A stretch of 37,454 nt of DNA from Entophlyctis helioformis (GCA_025526915.1 JAHLKH010000224.1:1-37454); one strand, 5' to 3'; counted from the stretch's first letter, positions 19,579-31,385 are shown. Made by a program: numbers and translations. The notes: generated from the letters alone by a model not told the origin.

Positions 19579-22500
19579 ATGACTGCCAACGGACAGCAGT
19601 CACAGCAGCAGCAGCAGGCCCACCCTCAAGGCCAGCCGCAACGAATCAGCTTCGCACAGGCTGCTTCCCGCAAGGCTCAGGCTCAGGCTCAGGCTCAGGC
19701 CCAGGCCCAGGCGACGGCTCAGGCGACGGCTGGAGCCCCAGTCGCATCTCCAGCACCTGCTGTGCCTGCCGTGACCGCAGCCACAGCCACAGCCAAGCCG
19801 CTCACTCCTGCCAATGCGCCTGCACCTGCTTCGTCGCAACGATCTGCACCACCACCACCACAGCAGCAGCAGCAGCAGCAGCAGCAGGCATCTGGATCTG
19901 GCAGCCGTCCCAACAGCAGCCCGGCTGGTGGCCGTGGAGGCAAGCACCGTGGCGGACCTGACAGCCGCAACAAGCATCAAGGCCAGCAGCACCCACGTCC
20001 CACCAATCCTGCTCAGCCACCGGCACAGCCTCTCGCCCAGGCATCTCCTGCCCCCGTTGCAAATGTAACTGCACCGACCAATGCACCTGGACAGGCACCG
20101 GCACCAGTGCCGATCTCGGCACCAGCTCCCGTCGCCACCGCGTCTGCTCCGACGTCGTTTGCATCGGCTGCTGCCAAGGGAGCTCCCAATCCGACACGCC
20201 CCGCCTCGATGGGTGCATCTCCAAGCACCACGGCTGGAAGCGTCTCTGCTGGAAAGCCTGTCCAGCAAGGCCAGTCGGTTTCTGCAAAGTACGTGCCATT
20301 CAGCCTTTCCGCCTTTCCGCCAGCCTTGCTTGGACATGCATGCATATGGACGTTGCTGACCTGTGCCTGCTTGGGAATACTGCCTGCCTGCGTCATCGAC
20401 ATATGTGCGCGCTGGACGGCCAAACCTCGCTCGTGCGTGTGCTCGCACACCTGTTCCGTCACTGCATGACATCAACCCGCCGCGCTCTTCTGACTGGCAG
20501 GCCGGTCCAATTCAAAAACAATCAGATGCCAAGTGAGTGCTTTGCCATCCGTGCTCGTTCGCCGCTGTTTGCCCCGCATCCCTCTAAAAGCGCAGCGTTT
20601 CCCACCAATCCACAATCCTGATTGTCTGTGCGCGCATCGACACGATCCTCTTGCCTTGCGATTGTATCTGTTCCCATCGACACGATATTCTTGCCAATAA
20701 TGCCGAACCACTCCGCATCTTGACGGCGACAACAACAACGGTGCCACACCTACCAAGATGCCATGCGCGCAGATTCTAAGCCAAAGTTCGGCTCGTTTGG
20801 CCCCGCCACCGACCAGTCCGAGCCTGCCTCGTCTGCCACAGGCATCGTTGCCCAGGTTGGTGTCTTCTTGTGTCTTCTCGCGCCATCGCCCCATTGTTCT
20901 TTGAGCACTCGCCGCGTCCAGAGCTGACGCGCGTCAATTCGCACCTTGGCAGGCGTCGCTTCCTGTCACTGCCCCCACAACGGCGCGCACCGTGTCTGCT
21001 CCTGCCGCCTTTTCACCCGCCACAGAGCCCGCCACAGCGCCTGCCGCAGGCTCTTCTGGTTCGGCCTCTACTCCAGCCTCTCACCCTGCCCCCAGCGTCG
21101 CTGCTCCCGCCCCTGCCGAGCATGCCGCATCCGCAAATGGCCAGCCACACATCCCCGCGTCTGGCGTGACAGCACCGCACGCAAGCCACACGGATCTGCC
21201 ACCGCATCCCGGCCCAAACGCGTCGGTCGTTGCAGCTGCTGCCGCAGCGGCCGCCATCCCCGGATCGTACACTGGCGTTCAGTACTATGCCAACGCTCAT
21301 CCCCAACGTCCCCAGCGTCCCCAAGGCGGTTTCCAACCTCGCGCACAGCAGCATGGCGGCCACCACCACCAGCAGCCGTACCACCACAATCCAAACAACG
21401 GCCCTATGCTTCCCCCTCACAGCCAGCAGGCCCCACCTCCGAATGTTTCTCAGTTCCGTCCTCCAACAGGCGCAGTGCCTTTCCACCCCGCACAAGGGCC
21501 GATCCCCACACAACCTGGCGCGCATCCGATGATGCAGATGGCCCCTGGACAGCAGGTTTACTGGAACGAGCAGCAGCAGCAGCCGTTGCCGTACGGCCCT
21601 ACCGCTGGCTATTACCCACCGCCAGCATATTACGGTCCGTACCCCAGCTACCAGCCTCAGTACGGATACGCAATGGGCCGTCCTCCCATGCAGCCCATCC
21701 CTGCGCCGATGCACATGCAGCATCCCATTCCCAGCGGACCCGTGGCGCCTGTTCCTGGCGGTCAGCAGTTTGAGCAGCCCCCCACTGCCGGCGCGCGCAT
21801 GCTGCCCCCAACCCCGCGCAAGTCAAGCGCGTTGAAGATCGTGAACCCTGCCACGCACGAGGAGGTCAAGATCACCGGCACTTCGCCCCTGCTCTCTGCC
21901 GCCACGACACCGCTGTCTGCTGGCGCAGTCGCTGCCGCCTCGCGTCCCGACGACTCAACATCGACAGAGGTTACCGTGACGGCTGCCTCGCCCCAGCCCG
22001 CGTCTGTGGAGGTCCCTGCAGCAAGTGGCGTGGCAGCCTTCGAGCTTCGCAGGCCCGGCTCGGCTGCAATCCTCATCAAGCGTCCCGAGTCCAAGGCTGC
22101 CATTCTCAAGAATCCTGCAACGGGTGAGATTCTGGTGCCCAACTCATCTGCTGCTAGGATCACGGCCCCTCCTTCGGCTGCTCCTTCCAGCACTCCTGCG
22201 GTGGACGTTCCCGCCGTCGGTGCTTCGGACCAGGCTATCTCGACCGACCTGCCCGCTTCGCCGCAAGTGGACAGTGCCGTTCCCCCACAGGATCGCCCGG
22301 CTTCCCTCGTTGAGGATCTGCCGGCCAGTTCGGCGTCGCCCGTCCAGGCAGAGGAGTCTGCGACCGCCGTCGATGCCGAGCAGCCTGCGGTCGATGAAGC
22401 AGAGGCTTCAAAGCCAAAACGCGATCGCTCCGCGTCGCCATCTCGCAAAGAGCGTGGACGATCGCCTGCACGAGAGGCGTCGCCATCCCGTCATGCCTCG

Positions 22501-25500
22501 CCTGCTCGTCACGCCTCGCCCGCACGAGAGACCGCTGCCAAGCAGCAAGAGGTGGCTTCAACAGCAACCACGGACGCGAAGCCCCCGCTCATGCCGTCGC
22601 CTTCTCGCTCTCGCTCTCCGGTGAAGCAGGTTGCCAAGGCGACTGCCGCCGTCGTGGAGGAACCCACCAACGCCGCAGCGCACGAGCAGCTCGAGGAGGG
22701 CGAGATTCAAGAGGAGCCCAAGGTTTCGCCTGCCACCAACAAAGCGGCACTCCCTCGCCCTGCGACTCGCACGCTGACCAGCACCGAAGGCGTTAGCTAC
22801 CCGACCGAGCTGGCTTCTTTGCTGCCCGATCTGTCGGCTAGCACCATTCGCTACGGCATGCAGTTCTTGAAGGCCTTTAATGTCGTGAACTTGATGCCGG
22901 CTGATGTCAGCCCAGCGGTCGCCGAAATTCCGCGCGACAACACCTCTCGTCGCGCTTCTGCTGCCGGGCCGGCTTCTCGCAGCAGCACCATCGGCATGCA
23001 ACGCCAGGGCTCTGGCTCTGACGTCCGCAACAGCATCGGCGGCCGTGGCGCACGTATCGGCGGCGGCTCGATCGGTGGCCCCTCGGCTGGCCCCAACCGC
23101 GGCAGCATGTTTACCCCGGCCCCGTCCAGCATGAGCCGCCAGGGATCAGGCGGCGTTCCCTCGATGAGCCGTCAAGCCTCGGCTGGTCGCAACATGCAGC
23201 AGACGCGCTCTGGTCGTGGTGGCGGTGGTGGCGGTGGCAACCGCTCGTCTTACCACGGCGGCCACGGCTTCTCTGGCCCTGCGCCGACGGAGCCTGTTTA
23301 CTTTGAGCCGCTCAAGCTGTCCGAGGACAGTTGGGCAAGCCAGCGCTCCAAGCTGGAGCTCTCCGAGGTCGCAGCCATCAAGGCCAAGGTCACCGGCCAG
23401 CTCAACAAGCTTACTCTCACCAACATGAGCGCGATCACCGAAAAGATCCTCGCCCTGGAGTTCAGCACCAAGGAGCGCCTGGAAGTCCTTGTCGATGTGC
23501 TCTTTGACAAGGCTTGCAATGAGGTCAAGTACGGCAACATGTACTCGGAGTTCTCGTCATTGCTCTCCTACCGTCTCGCCGAAACTCAAGAGTGGATCGG
23601 CACCGAGCATAAGAACAACCAGTTCCGTCGTCTTCTTCTTCAGCGGTGCCAAACCAAGTTCGAGGCCGAACAGACGTGGGCTGTTGACGAGCTTGAGTCA
23701 AAGGCTGAGCGTGACGCCCGCCGTCAGCAGCTTGAGATGATGTCCACCGAAGACAAGATCAAGTACGCCGAAGAGCAGGGAGCTCGCCTCAAGCTCAAGA
23801 TGAATGCGTTGAACAACGTTTCATTCGCCGGTAGCCTCTACATGCAAGGATTCATGACGATCGGCGCCATTGAGGGATGCTTCGAGTCCTTTATCCGCAA
23901 CCTCGACCCGCCAAGCGAGGAGAAGATGGAGCTCTTGTGTACTCTTATGGAACGTGTTGGCCGCAAGTTTGAGCCCGAACATACTGCGAGGCGCAAGGAT
24001 CGTCGCGAAAAGGCCAAGGCCAGGATTGATGAGAATTTCAAGGCTATTGCCTCGCAGATTGGCCAAAAGGAAGCCAACAAGCTCCGCCAGCAAGCTGCCC
24101 GCGAGGACGAAGAGGATGCCAAGGCCCTTCGCGAGGACATCAAGAAGTATGGCACGGTCAAGGCGTTGGAAATCAAGGAGACCCGCGACAAGGCCAAGCC
24201 CAAGAATGAGACTCTGGAGAAGCTCAAGGACGAGTCTCTGTCTCAGAAGCGCTGGGAGTTTGACCTGCCCGTCTACTTTGATATTATCAAGTCGCTCGCA
24301 AAGCATCCAGCCATCATCCAGCGTGTGCAGTTCCTTCTCGAGGGCATCATCGACCTTCGCAGAGATAACTGGGTTTCTCGCACGGGCAACCCCTTCTCCG
24401 ACCCCAAGACGATTGAGGAGATTCATGCTGAGAATGAGAAGCTCCGTCGCGAAGAAGAGCGCAAGGAGGCATCGCGTAGCGCACGTTCATCTCGCGGCGG
24501 CGGTATGCCTTCGCGTGCCCAGCAATCAGGCGGTGGCCGCAGTGGCCGTGGCGGTGATCGGTTGGACAACCGGGACAACCGCGATAGCCGTGATGCCCGG
24601 GATGGCCGCGACAACCGCGGCGGCAGCAGATCAGGCCACGGCGGTGGCGGTGGCGACGATTGGAAGGTCCAGGGCACAGGCTCGCGCAACACCCGCCAAG
24701 TCAGCAGCAACGATCTGCAGAAGTTTGGCCGCATCAACAGCGTCAACAGCAACGCTGTTACTCTTGGCCCCGGCGGAAACCTTGGAAAGTGGAGCCAGAG
24801 CAACACCGACGCACACGCGCCGACCAAAACTGCCAACATCTTTGATGCGTAAGTTGGTCTTTGCGTGCACCTTGCATTCGTCGGCTTTGTGGGATGCCTG
24901 TCTTCTCTCTGTCCGGCAGCCTGCTGACAACTATGCCATGCGGCTCTCTGTGCATCCTTGTTCAGTCTTGCCGACGGCGAGGGCAATGGCGACGAGCCTG
25001 AGGAAGATTCGGCGGCAACGACCGCACGCCAATCGCTGCCCCTTGAGCAGCAACTTGCTCTGGCCAAGGATGCGATCGATACTTTCAAGGAGGCCATGGA
25101 ACTGAAGGTTTGTTCCTGTGGCAGCATGCTCTCGACGCCAGTGCACTAGTCTTGCCGTCGGTGCTGTTGTGCTGACAGTGCTGCTTCTACTTTGGACTTT
25201 CAACAGACGTTTGAGCAAGACGTCCAAGACATCACCGAGCAGGACGCCATCGACTTTGTTGTCAAGGAACTCATGCTGTTCCTCCTCGACCGTAACGGCA
25301 AGAACGCCGAGTCCATTCTCGCTGTCATCAAAGCCGTCTTCAACGAGAGCCGCCTGCCTCTTGAGAGCCTCTGGACGGCTCTCACAGCCTTTGTTGCTGG
25401 AATCGAGGACGATCTGGCCGACTTCCCCAACGCATGGAAGGTTCTCTCGGCCATCTTTGTCCCGCTGATCGAGTCCAGCTTGCTGTCTCTCGCAACCTTC

Positions 25501-26261
25501 ATCCGCATCATCAACGGCACCAACGGCTATCAGTCCATGATCCCTGTTGGCCCCGTGGCGGCTTTTGACACGCTCGACAAGCTCGACCCCAAGCTGTTTG
25601 TTCAACTGCTCGTCGCCGAGCAGACTGACTTGCGCTCGATCTGGCCCGCAGACAACAACTCGGATGCAACCATTGCAAAGTTCCAAAGCCGTCGCAAGCA
25701 GCCGACTGTCGATGCCCTTTGCTTTGTTGTGACGGCAGTGCGCAACGAGACGGCAGTGCGCAACCCTGACGCTCTCTACCGGTGGATCAATGGCCAGGAC
25801 GATGCCGACCTGGTTGCCTCTCCGGCGTTTGTGCCAGCCACCGCCAAGGCCATCGCGACCTTCCTCTACACCCGCGTCGTCACTGACGAGAACGGCAAGG
25901 CTCGTCCCAACTCTCCAGAGTTGTACACCGAGGTCAAGGACCGTCTTGCAGTCCTCTCAGAACTCTTGAAGCCGTACATCGAATCAAGCGCAGACAAGGT
26001 TGCTGTCCTTGTAGCGACCGAGGAGAGCACCAAGACTCACAAGGGTAAGCTGGTGTGGACTGGACGGCCCGTGACCCTTGCGTGGCATTCCAATGGCTGA
26101 CACTCTGCGCCATGGCAGACTTGTTTGTTGATCTCTTCCGCCAGTACTACGAGCTCGAGCTGATTGACGAGGCCGCATACATGACGTACAAGAAGAGTGC
26201 GTCGGACGAGGCCGCAAAGGCGCTCAAGGGGTGGTTCTCATACCTCGAAGACCAGAACTAG
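19579..26261 (+). CDS. EIF4G: translation initiation factor eIF4G
   Basis: Cytosolic scaffold of eIF4F that joins eIF4E, eIF4A, eIF3 and PABP at the mRNA cap. Seven exons in phase: 19579-20288, 20501-20532, 20773-20855, 20953-24848, 24966-25107, 25207-26044 and 26119-26261, giving 1947 aa. The N-terminal half is disordered (Gln/Ala, Pro, Tyr-rich), with RS-type repeats such as SPSRHASPARHASPA. A probable eIF4E-binding helix IRYGMQFLKAFN is near residue 908. MIF4G follows at roughly 1065-1415 (KVTGQLNKLTLTNMSAITEK; LVDVLFDKACNEVKYGNMYS; FIRNLDPPSEEKMELLCTLM). Then come RG/RD-rich repeats, MA3 from about 1625 (TEQDAIDFVVKELMLFLLDR) and a W2-like end (LFRQYYELELIDEAAYMTYK...GWFSYLEDQN). Start chosen at MTANGQQSQQQQQ, the first ATG in the exon-1 frame. 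Confidence 0.93.
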
Positions 26262-26627
26262 ACCCGTGTCTTCAACCAGTTGCATGCGGTTGGATGATTG
26301 TTGCGCGGTTGTCTTCTGGAAGAACGGCGTGGCGTTGAGTGGTGGCTGTGCACACACTGGACCGTGAGCATTGTTTGGAAGTTGGGCGGATGCATGAAGT
26401 CGAGGCGAGACATTGCGGCGGGACAGGAGCTTCTCGTTGCTGGAGAGTGTGTCGTGTCGGTCCTTTCTCTCGTTCTACCTTCCGATCGGCGCTCACTGGA
26501 TCCAATGCCGTCTTCCACACAACCCCTGGCTCATAGTGGTCATCTTGTTCTTTCAAATGCATCACGATGAGTTCATTTCCAGTTGCTGTGGAGGCAGCAT
26601 GCCCTGTAAAAGAGAGAAAAGATCGGA
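26262..26627. other. convergent 3' gap, nothing recognised
   Basis: 366 bp between the stop codons of eIF4G (plus) and the trifunctional tryptophan gene (minus). Both 3' UTRs and polyadenylation sites should lie here. I see no gene, no clear canonical poly(A) signal and no repeat. Confidence 0.5.
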
Positions 26628-29174
26628 TCAGATGGACTTGGCTTGTGCAACAAAGCGACGGATCTTGTCATGGTCCTTGACGCCCTTGGAGCCTGTGATC
26701 TCGACACCAGAGCTTACATCCACAGCCCACGGGTGCACTTGCTGCACAGCGCTGCGCACCGTATCGGGTGTCAGCCCACCTGCCAGCATCATTGGCACGC
26801 CGAGGTTGCCCAGAGTCTCGGCCACGGCCCAGTCAAAAGCGACACCAGATCCACCCTTGATCGCTGCGCTGGATGGCGTGGCTTGAACGGCCGTGTCGAG
26901 CAGAAGCAGAGATGCCGAGTGGGACACGGCCGCTGCCTGGCCGACCAAGCGAGATGACGCGGCCAGTGTCTGGCCAGACCCGTTAGCCGGGCTCTGGTCA
27001 ACGTGCAGCACCTGCACAGCGGGCACTGACAGCAGGGGTGGCAAGGCGGCATCCAGAACGCCGCCATGGAGCTGCACCAGATCCAGCCCAACGGCATCGA
27101 CCGTCTGCTGGATCTCTGCCACCGTCTGCGATGTAAAGACACCAACAACGAGCGGACGCGGTGGCCGCACCGAGTCGATCCACTGGGCACGATCCTTGAA
27201 CCAGTCGACAAAAGCAGCAGGGGATTCGAGTGGGAAAGCACTGACGGCAGCCGATGCGAGTGTCGATGATGGCAGAACTGGGCCGCTCGAGTGGTGCAGA
27301 GCGCGAACAATCGACTGTGCAGTTGCAATGTCGACACAGCGCGGCGATTCAGGTGCAAACATGAGCCCAATAAAGTCTGCACCGGCGTCTGCAGCCACAA
27401 GGGCATCCTCTGGCTTGGTAATGCCGCAGATCTTGACGCGAGTGGCAGAGATGGTGGTGGAGGACGATCCATTTGCTCCGGCGGTTCTGGTTTCGACTGT
27501 CGTGGCACTGAGCGATCGGATAAAGGCTTCCTTGTCTGCAGCACGCATCAGCGCTTCGCCGACCAGGACACCACGAGCGCCAGCCGCAAGGTACGGCTCA
27601 ATGTCGCTACGCTGCGTGATGCCGCTCAGTGCAACAAGCAGAACATCTGCAGGAACGAGAGAAGCAAGCGCAGTGGTGCGCGACGTGTCGACGGCGAATG
27701 TGTTGAGATCACGGTTGTTGACACCAATGACCTGTGCACCAAGGCGGAGAGCACGTGCCATTTCGTCGGCCGAGGCCACCTCGACAAGCGGCTCCATGCC
27801 CAGCTGGCGCGAGAAGCCCATCAGATCCGCCACACAGGCATCGGACAGACAGGCGACAATCAAAAGCACACTGTCGGCTCCGTAAAGGCGAGCCTCTGCA
27901 ATCTGGTACCGCTCAAGAATAAACTCTTTGCGAAGAATGGCGGGCCTGTTGGGCAAGTGGGCGATGGCGAGGCGGGCCTGGAGCATGTCCGAAAGTGATC
28001 CCTTGAACCAGTTGGGCTCTGTCAGAACCGAGATGGCAGCCGCGCCGGCGTTGGCATAGATGAGAGCGCGAGAGCCAGCATGTGCAGCCATGTCAATGTG
28101 GCCCTTGGATGGCGAGGCGCGCTTGATCTCTGCCAAGACGGCAACATCGCCGCCAGCGCTCAGCAGACGCGCCTTGAAGTCGATGGCAGGCGGAGCCAGA
28201 CCGAGAGCAATGGAGCGTTGGATGTGCAGCACCGAGGCGCCTGGGCGAGCCTTGTCGGCAGCAACGTCATGCGCGCGCTTCTTCATGATCGTTTGGAGGA
28301 TGCTTGGCGATGACGAGGGCGACGACGCATCATCGGCAGCCGAGGGTGCCGGGGCAACACGAGCCGCATCTGCATGGGCTGCCGTGTGTCCTGGCGCCAA
28401 TCCCAGCTCCGAAACGACACCTGCCGGGACCGACGTGACCGACGCCGGCGCAGCCGTCGAGTTCATCTTGGAGATGGCTGCGAGCGAGATGCCGGCGCCA
28501 ACCTTGGACGGATCGTCGAGCGCAGAAGAGGGTCCCGCGGCGGCAGCGGCAGCGTCGACATGGAGCACCAGATCGTCACGGCGCACAAGCGACGCCCACG
28601 AGCCGCCCTCCCAAGCCAGAAAGTTTGCAAAGATGCGCCTGCCAAACTCGGAGGCGATGGACTCTGGGTGGAACTGGACGCCCTCAACGACAAGGTCCTT
28701 GTGACGCACGCCCATGATGATGCCCGAGGCGGTGCGGGCGGTGACCTTGAGAACGGGCGGCAGGGTGCGCGGATCGCCGGCGAGCGAGTGGTAGCGGGTG
28801 CACTCGATGTTCTGCGGCACGTTGTCGAACAGCCCCTGCCCGTCGTGAATGACGGGCGTCGTCTTGCCGTGGATGAGCTCGCCGGCGTAGGTGACGGTGC
28901 CGCCGTATATCTCGTACATGCACTGCTCGCCCAGACAGACGCCCAGCACGGGCACCTTGCCGGCAAAGTAGCGGATGATGTCGTTGGAGATGCCCGCCGA
29001 CGACGGATGGCCCGGCCCTGGCGAGATGACGACGTTGCGAGGATTGAGGGCGATGGCCTCGTCGAGCGAGATCTGGTCGTTGCGGAACACCCGCACGTCG
29101 GCGCCGAGCTCCGAGAGCGACTGGTAGACGTTCCAGGTGAAGGAGTCGTAGTTGTCCACAAGGAGCGTCGCCAT
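26628..29174 (-). CDS. trpC: trifunctional tryptophan enzyme: anthranilate synthase II (GATase)-InGPS-PRAI
   Basis: One intronless frame of 848 aa fusing three activities. The GATase (1 to about 205) supplies ammonia to anthranilate synthase I; it shows VISPGPGHP, GVCLGEQC (nucleophile Cys80) and GVQFHPES (His/Glu of the triad). InGPS (about 290-560) has LAEIKRASPSKGHID, ISVLTEPNWFKGS, LRKEFILERYQIAEARLYGA, GVNNRDLNTF and GVLVGEALM. PRAI (about 585-848) has VKICGITKPEDALVAADAGA, DFIGLMFAPESPR, LVQLHGGV and VDVSSGVEI. The G-C-F order is that of trifunctional fungal proteins; budding yeast has only G-C. Start taken at the ATG (29174, MATLLVDNYDSFTWN); the frame is open 15 codons upstream but without ATG. 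It lies 171 bp downstream of, and in line with, the anthranilate synthase I gene. Confidence 0.97.
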   Translation of the reverse strand: MATLLVDNYDSFTWNVYQSLSELGADVRVFRNDQISLDEAIALNPRNVVISPGPGHPSSAGISNDIIRYFAGKVPVLGVCLGEQCMYEIYGGTVTYAGELIHGKTTPVIHDGQGLFDNVPQNIECTRYHSLAGDPRTLPPVLKVTARTASGIIMGVRHKDLVVEGVQFHPESIASEFGRRIFANFLAWEGGSWASLVRRDDLVLHVDAAAAAAGPSSALDDPSKVGAGISLAAISKMNSTAAPASVTSVPAGVVSELGLAPGHTAAHADAARVAPAPSAADDASSPSSSPSILQTIMKKRAHDVAADKARPGASVLHIQRSIALGLAPPAIDFKARLLSAGGDVAVLAEIKRASPSKGHIDMAAHAGSRALIYANAGAAAISVLTEPNWFKGSLSDMLQARLAIAHLPNRPAILRKEFILERYQIAEARLYGADSVLLIVACLSDACVADLMGFSRQLGMEPLVEVASADEMARALRLGAQVIGVNNRDLNTFAVDTSRTTALASLVPADVLLVALSGITQRSDIEPYLAAGARGVLVGEALMRAADKEAFIRSLSATTVETRTAGANGSSSTTISATRVKICGITKPEDALVAADAGADFIGLMFAPESPRCVDIATAQSIVRALHHSSGPVLPSSTLASAAVSAFPLESPAAFVDWFKDRAQWIDSVRPPRPLVVGVFTSQTVAEIQQTVDAVGLDLVQLHGGVLDAALPPLLSVPAVQVLHVDQSPANGSGQTLAASSRLVGQAAAVSHSASLLLLDTAVQATPSSAAIKGGSGVAFDWAVAETLGNLGVPMMLAGGLTPDTVRSAVQQVHPWAVDVSSGVEITGSKGVKDHDKIRRFVAQAKSI

Positions 29175-29260
29175 TGTCTGTTGCTGTCGAGTGTTGGTTG
29201 AACCCGGCGCCACGGCCAACGCGGCGTTTCAATTGCGGTGTATTTGTACGCCGACGAGTA

Positions 29261-29296
29261 CACCGTCGAGCACACCGTCGAGCACACCGACAAGCA
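29261..29296. repeat. three 12-bp tandem repeats between the two trp genes
   Basis: CACCGTCGAGCA twice perfectly, then CACCGACAAGCA, in the 171-bp gap between the anthranilate synthase I stop and the trifunctional gene start. The gap must serve as 3' UTR of one gene and promoter of the other, unless they share a transcript. Confidence 0.8.
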
Positions 29297-29345
29297 CGAG
29301 GCACACAAACAGGGATGCAGCAAACAGACGCCTCGACAGTCTTCT

Positions 29346-31178
29346 TTATTCCTCGCGGTAGCTGCCGTACATTAGCGCATACTCGGCCTCGGCTGCCTCG
29401 AGGGCGACAACATTCGACCGAAGCTTGTTCACGGTCTCTTCAAACTCGGCCGTGGGCTCGCTGTCGTGCACAATGCCGCCTCCTGCCTGCAGATACACGT
29501 GGCCGTCCTTGAACACCATCGTGCGGATCGCAATGCACGTGTCCAGCCCGCCAGAGTAGCCAAAGTAGCCAACCGCGCCTGCATACACGCCGCGCTTCTC
29601 GCCCTCGAGCTCGTAGATGAGCTCCATGGCCCGCACCTTGGGTGCTCCCGACACGGTGCCGGCTGGGAAAATCGACCGGAACGCATCATACGCCGTTTTG
29701 CCTGGACGCAGCTTGCCAGAGACATTGCTGACAATGTGCATGACGTGCGCGTAGCGCTCAATGTGCATCAGCGAGTCGACCTTGACCGTCTTTGGATCGC
29801 AGATGCGGTTCACGTCGTTGCGTCCCAAATCCACAAGCATGACGTGCTCTGCCCGCTCCTTCAAGTCGCTAATGAGCTCCTTGGCAAGCGCGTGGTCTTC
29901 TTGCGGAGTCTTGCCGCGCTTGCGAGTGCCTGCAATCGGGTGCGTGTACACAATGTCATCTTCCACCTTGACGAGCATTTCGGGCGACGCGCCGACGATC
30001 TGAAAGTCGCCCAGATCCACGTAGAACATGTACGGGGATGGGTTGACTGTACGAAGTTTGCGATAGGCGTTCAGGGGGTTGAGCGTCGTGCGCTTCTTGA
30101 GGCGCTGAGACGGAACAGCCTGAATGATGTCGCCCTCAGAAATGTGGTGCTTGAGGTTGCGCACGTGGCTCTCATAGCCCTCCTGGCCAATGTTGGACAC
30201 GGACGGCTGGCCAAGCAGGATCGGTGGCTGCTCAACGGCGGGGATGGCCTCTGCAGTAATGCGAGTGAGCACGTCCTGGATCTGGGCCTCTGCGGCAGCA
30301 TATGCTGCGCGGATCGTTGCTTCAGACGCATGCGGCTCCGCCCACTTGGCATGCGAGATCACCTTGACGGTGCTGAACAAATGGTCGAATACAACGATCG
30401 TGTCGCAGAACATGAGCACCGAGTCTGGGATGCCCAGCGTGTCCTTGAGCGGGCGGGCAGTTTTTGGCTCAAAGAAGCGCACGCAGTCGTACGAGATGAA
30501 CCCGATTGCACCGCCTGCACGTGGCATCGATGCCGCCAACGAGCCGGCCCGCCAGACCAACGGCAGCGTGGTGAGTGGCATGGATCGTGCACACAGGAAC
30601 ACTGAAGAGGCACGCATACCGGTAAAGGATGGCACGCCGGGCACAGGCACGTAGACGACCGAGCTGAGCTCGTCTTGGACGACATTCAGCGGGTCGCCGG
30701 TGACGGGGTGGCTGTCGCCTGTGCGAACAACCTTGCGGGGCTCTGTTGGGGGAGTGCGGCGGCGGCGGCGGCGGCAGCGCATGTGTGGATGGATGGATGG
30801 CAACAGGAGATGTGCGGCAGGGCGTGCACGATTGCACGGCAGCAGCGGTCAGCCAGCAGCCAGCCAACGGTCAGCCAGCGGTCAGCCAACGGTCAGCCAG
30901 CCAGCGGTGCGTGCATGCGGCGTAATCATGGTGGCAGCGAGCAGACACCGACCAGCGCCAACGAAGGAGAAGCGACCAATCTTTTCGCCGCCATAGACGG
31001 ACTCGAACAGGAACGAGTGCGTGCGGCGGCCGCCGGTCGACAGCCGCAGGTAGGCGAGCATGGGCGTGACCAGGTCGGCCGGGATCTGGCGGAACACGGG
31101 CACGGTGTTGCCCTGCGCCGCGAGGCTGTGCAGCACCTGCTCGAGCGGCGGGAAGGGCGGCGTGGCGTGGATGGCCAT
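29346..31178 (-). CDS. TRP2: anthranilate synthase component I
   Basis: Chorismate to anthranilate, the committed step of tryptophan synthesis, using ammonia from the GATase domain of the neighbouring gene. Three exons, 30953-31178, 30620-30742 and 29346-30514, join in phase to 505 aa. Landmarks: ESVYGGEKIGRFSFVGAEPR across intron 1, PSFTGGAIGFISYDCVRFFE across intron 2, NPSPYMFYVDLGDFQIVGAS, IAGTRKRGKTPQED, VDLGRNDVNRICDPKTVKVD, FPAGTVSGAPKVRAMELIYE, YAGAVGYFGYSGGLDTCIAI and YLQAGGGIVHDSEPTAEFEE. These cover the chorismate and Mg sites of the family. Intron 1 (30743-30952) is rich in short repeats. The start MAIHATPPFPPLEQVLHSLA is typical. The gene is complete and in normal order with the trifunctional gene. 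Confidence 0.96.
30743..30952. repeat. TRP2 intron 1 with stacked simple repeats
   Basis: This 210-nt intron contains a (GGC)n run (30755-30777), a (GGAT)n run (30787-30801) and several copies of CGGTCAGCCAG/CGGTCAGCCAA (30845-30906). It is the clearest case of repeat-filled intron sequence in the window. Confidence 0.75.
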
Positions 31179-31385
31179 TCAAGCTGGCGTGTGAAAGTGT
31201 TAAGCAAAGAGGGGGGGGTAATTGATTTCGTTCCCATAGAAAACCTTGCGCCGGCACCTGATTGGTCGGCTGGTTTGCCTCGAATTTTGTTCAATTTGGC
31301 ATCCAATTTTCAGACTTTTTGAATCCAATTTCATATTCTTGTCCGAATTCCCAGTCACTCTGAGCAGCCTGCAGCCGATGCCTTC
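31179..31385. promoter_or_regulatory. TRP2 upstream region
   Basis: About 200 bp upstream of the anthranilate synthase I start on the minus strand. It includes a G8 run at 31211-31218 and, read on the minus strand, ACCAATCA near 31259-31266, a possible CCAAT box. The next gene's proposed stop is at 31386. No general-control (TGACTC-type) site was identified with confidence. Confidence 0.35.

Noticed and set aside
18786..19961. 391-codon plus-strand frame
   Set aside because: Low-complexity His/Gln/Ser translation across tandem repeats. It overlaps the eIF4G N-terminus in another frame and has no domain.
23870..25105. 411-codon plus-strand frame inside eIF4G
   Set aside because: Ser/Arg-rich shadow of the eIF4G frame. 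The eIF4G frame carries MIF4G and continues through good splice sites.
27291..27998. Plus-strand frames across the trifunctional tryptophan gene
   Set aside because: Antisense shadows of a strongly supported enzyme frame.
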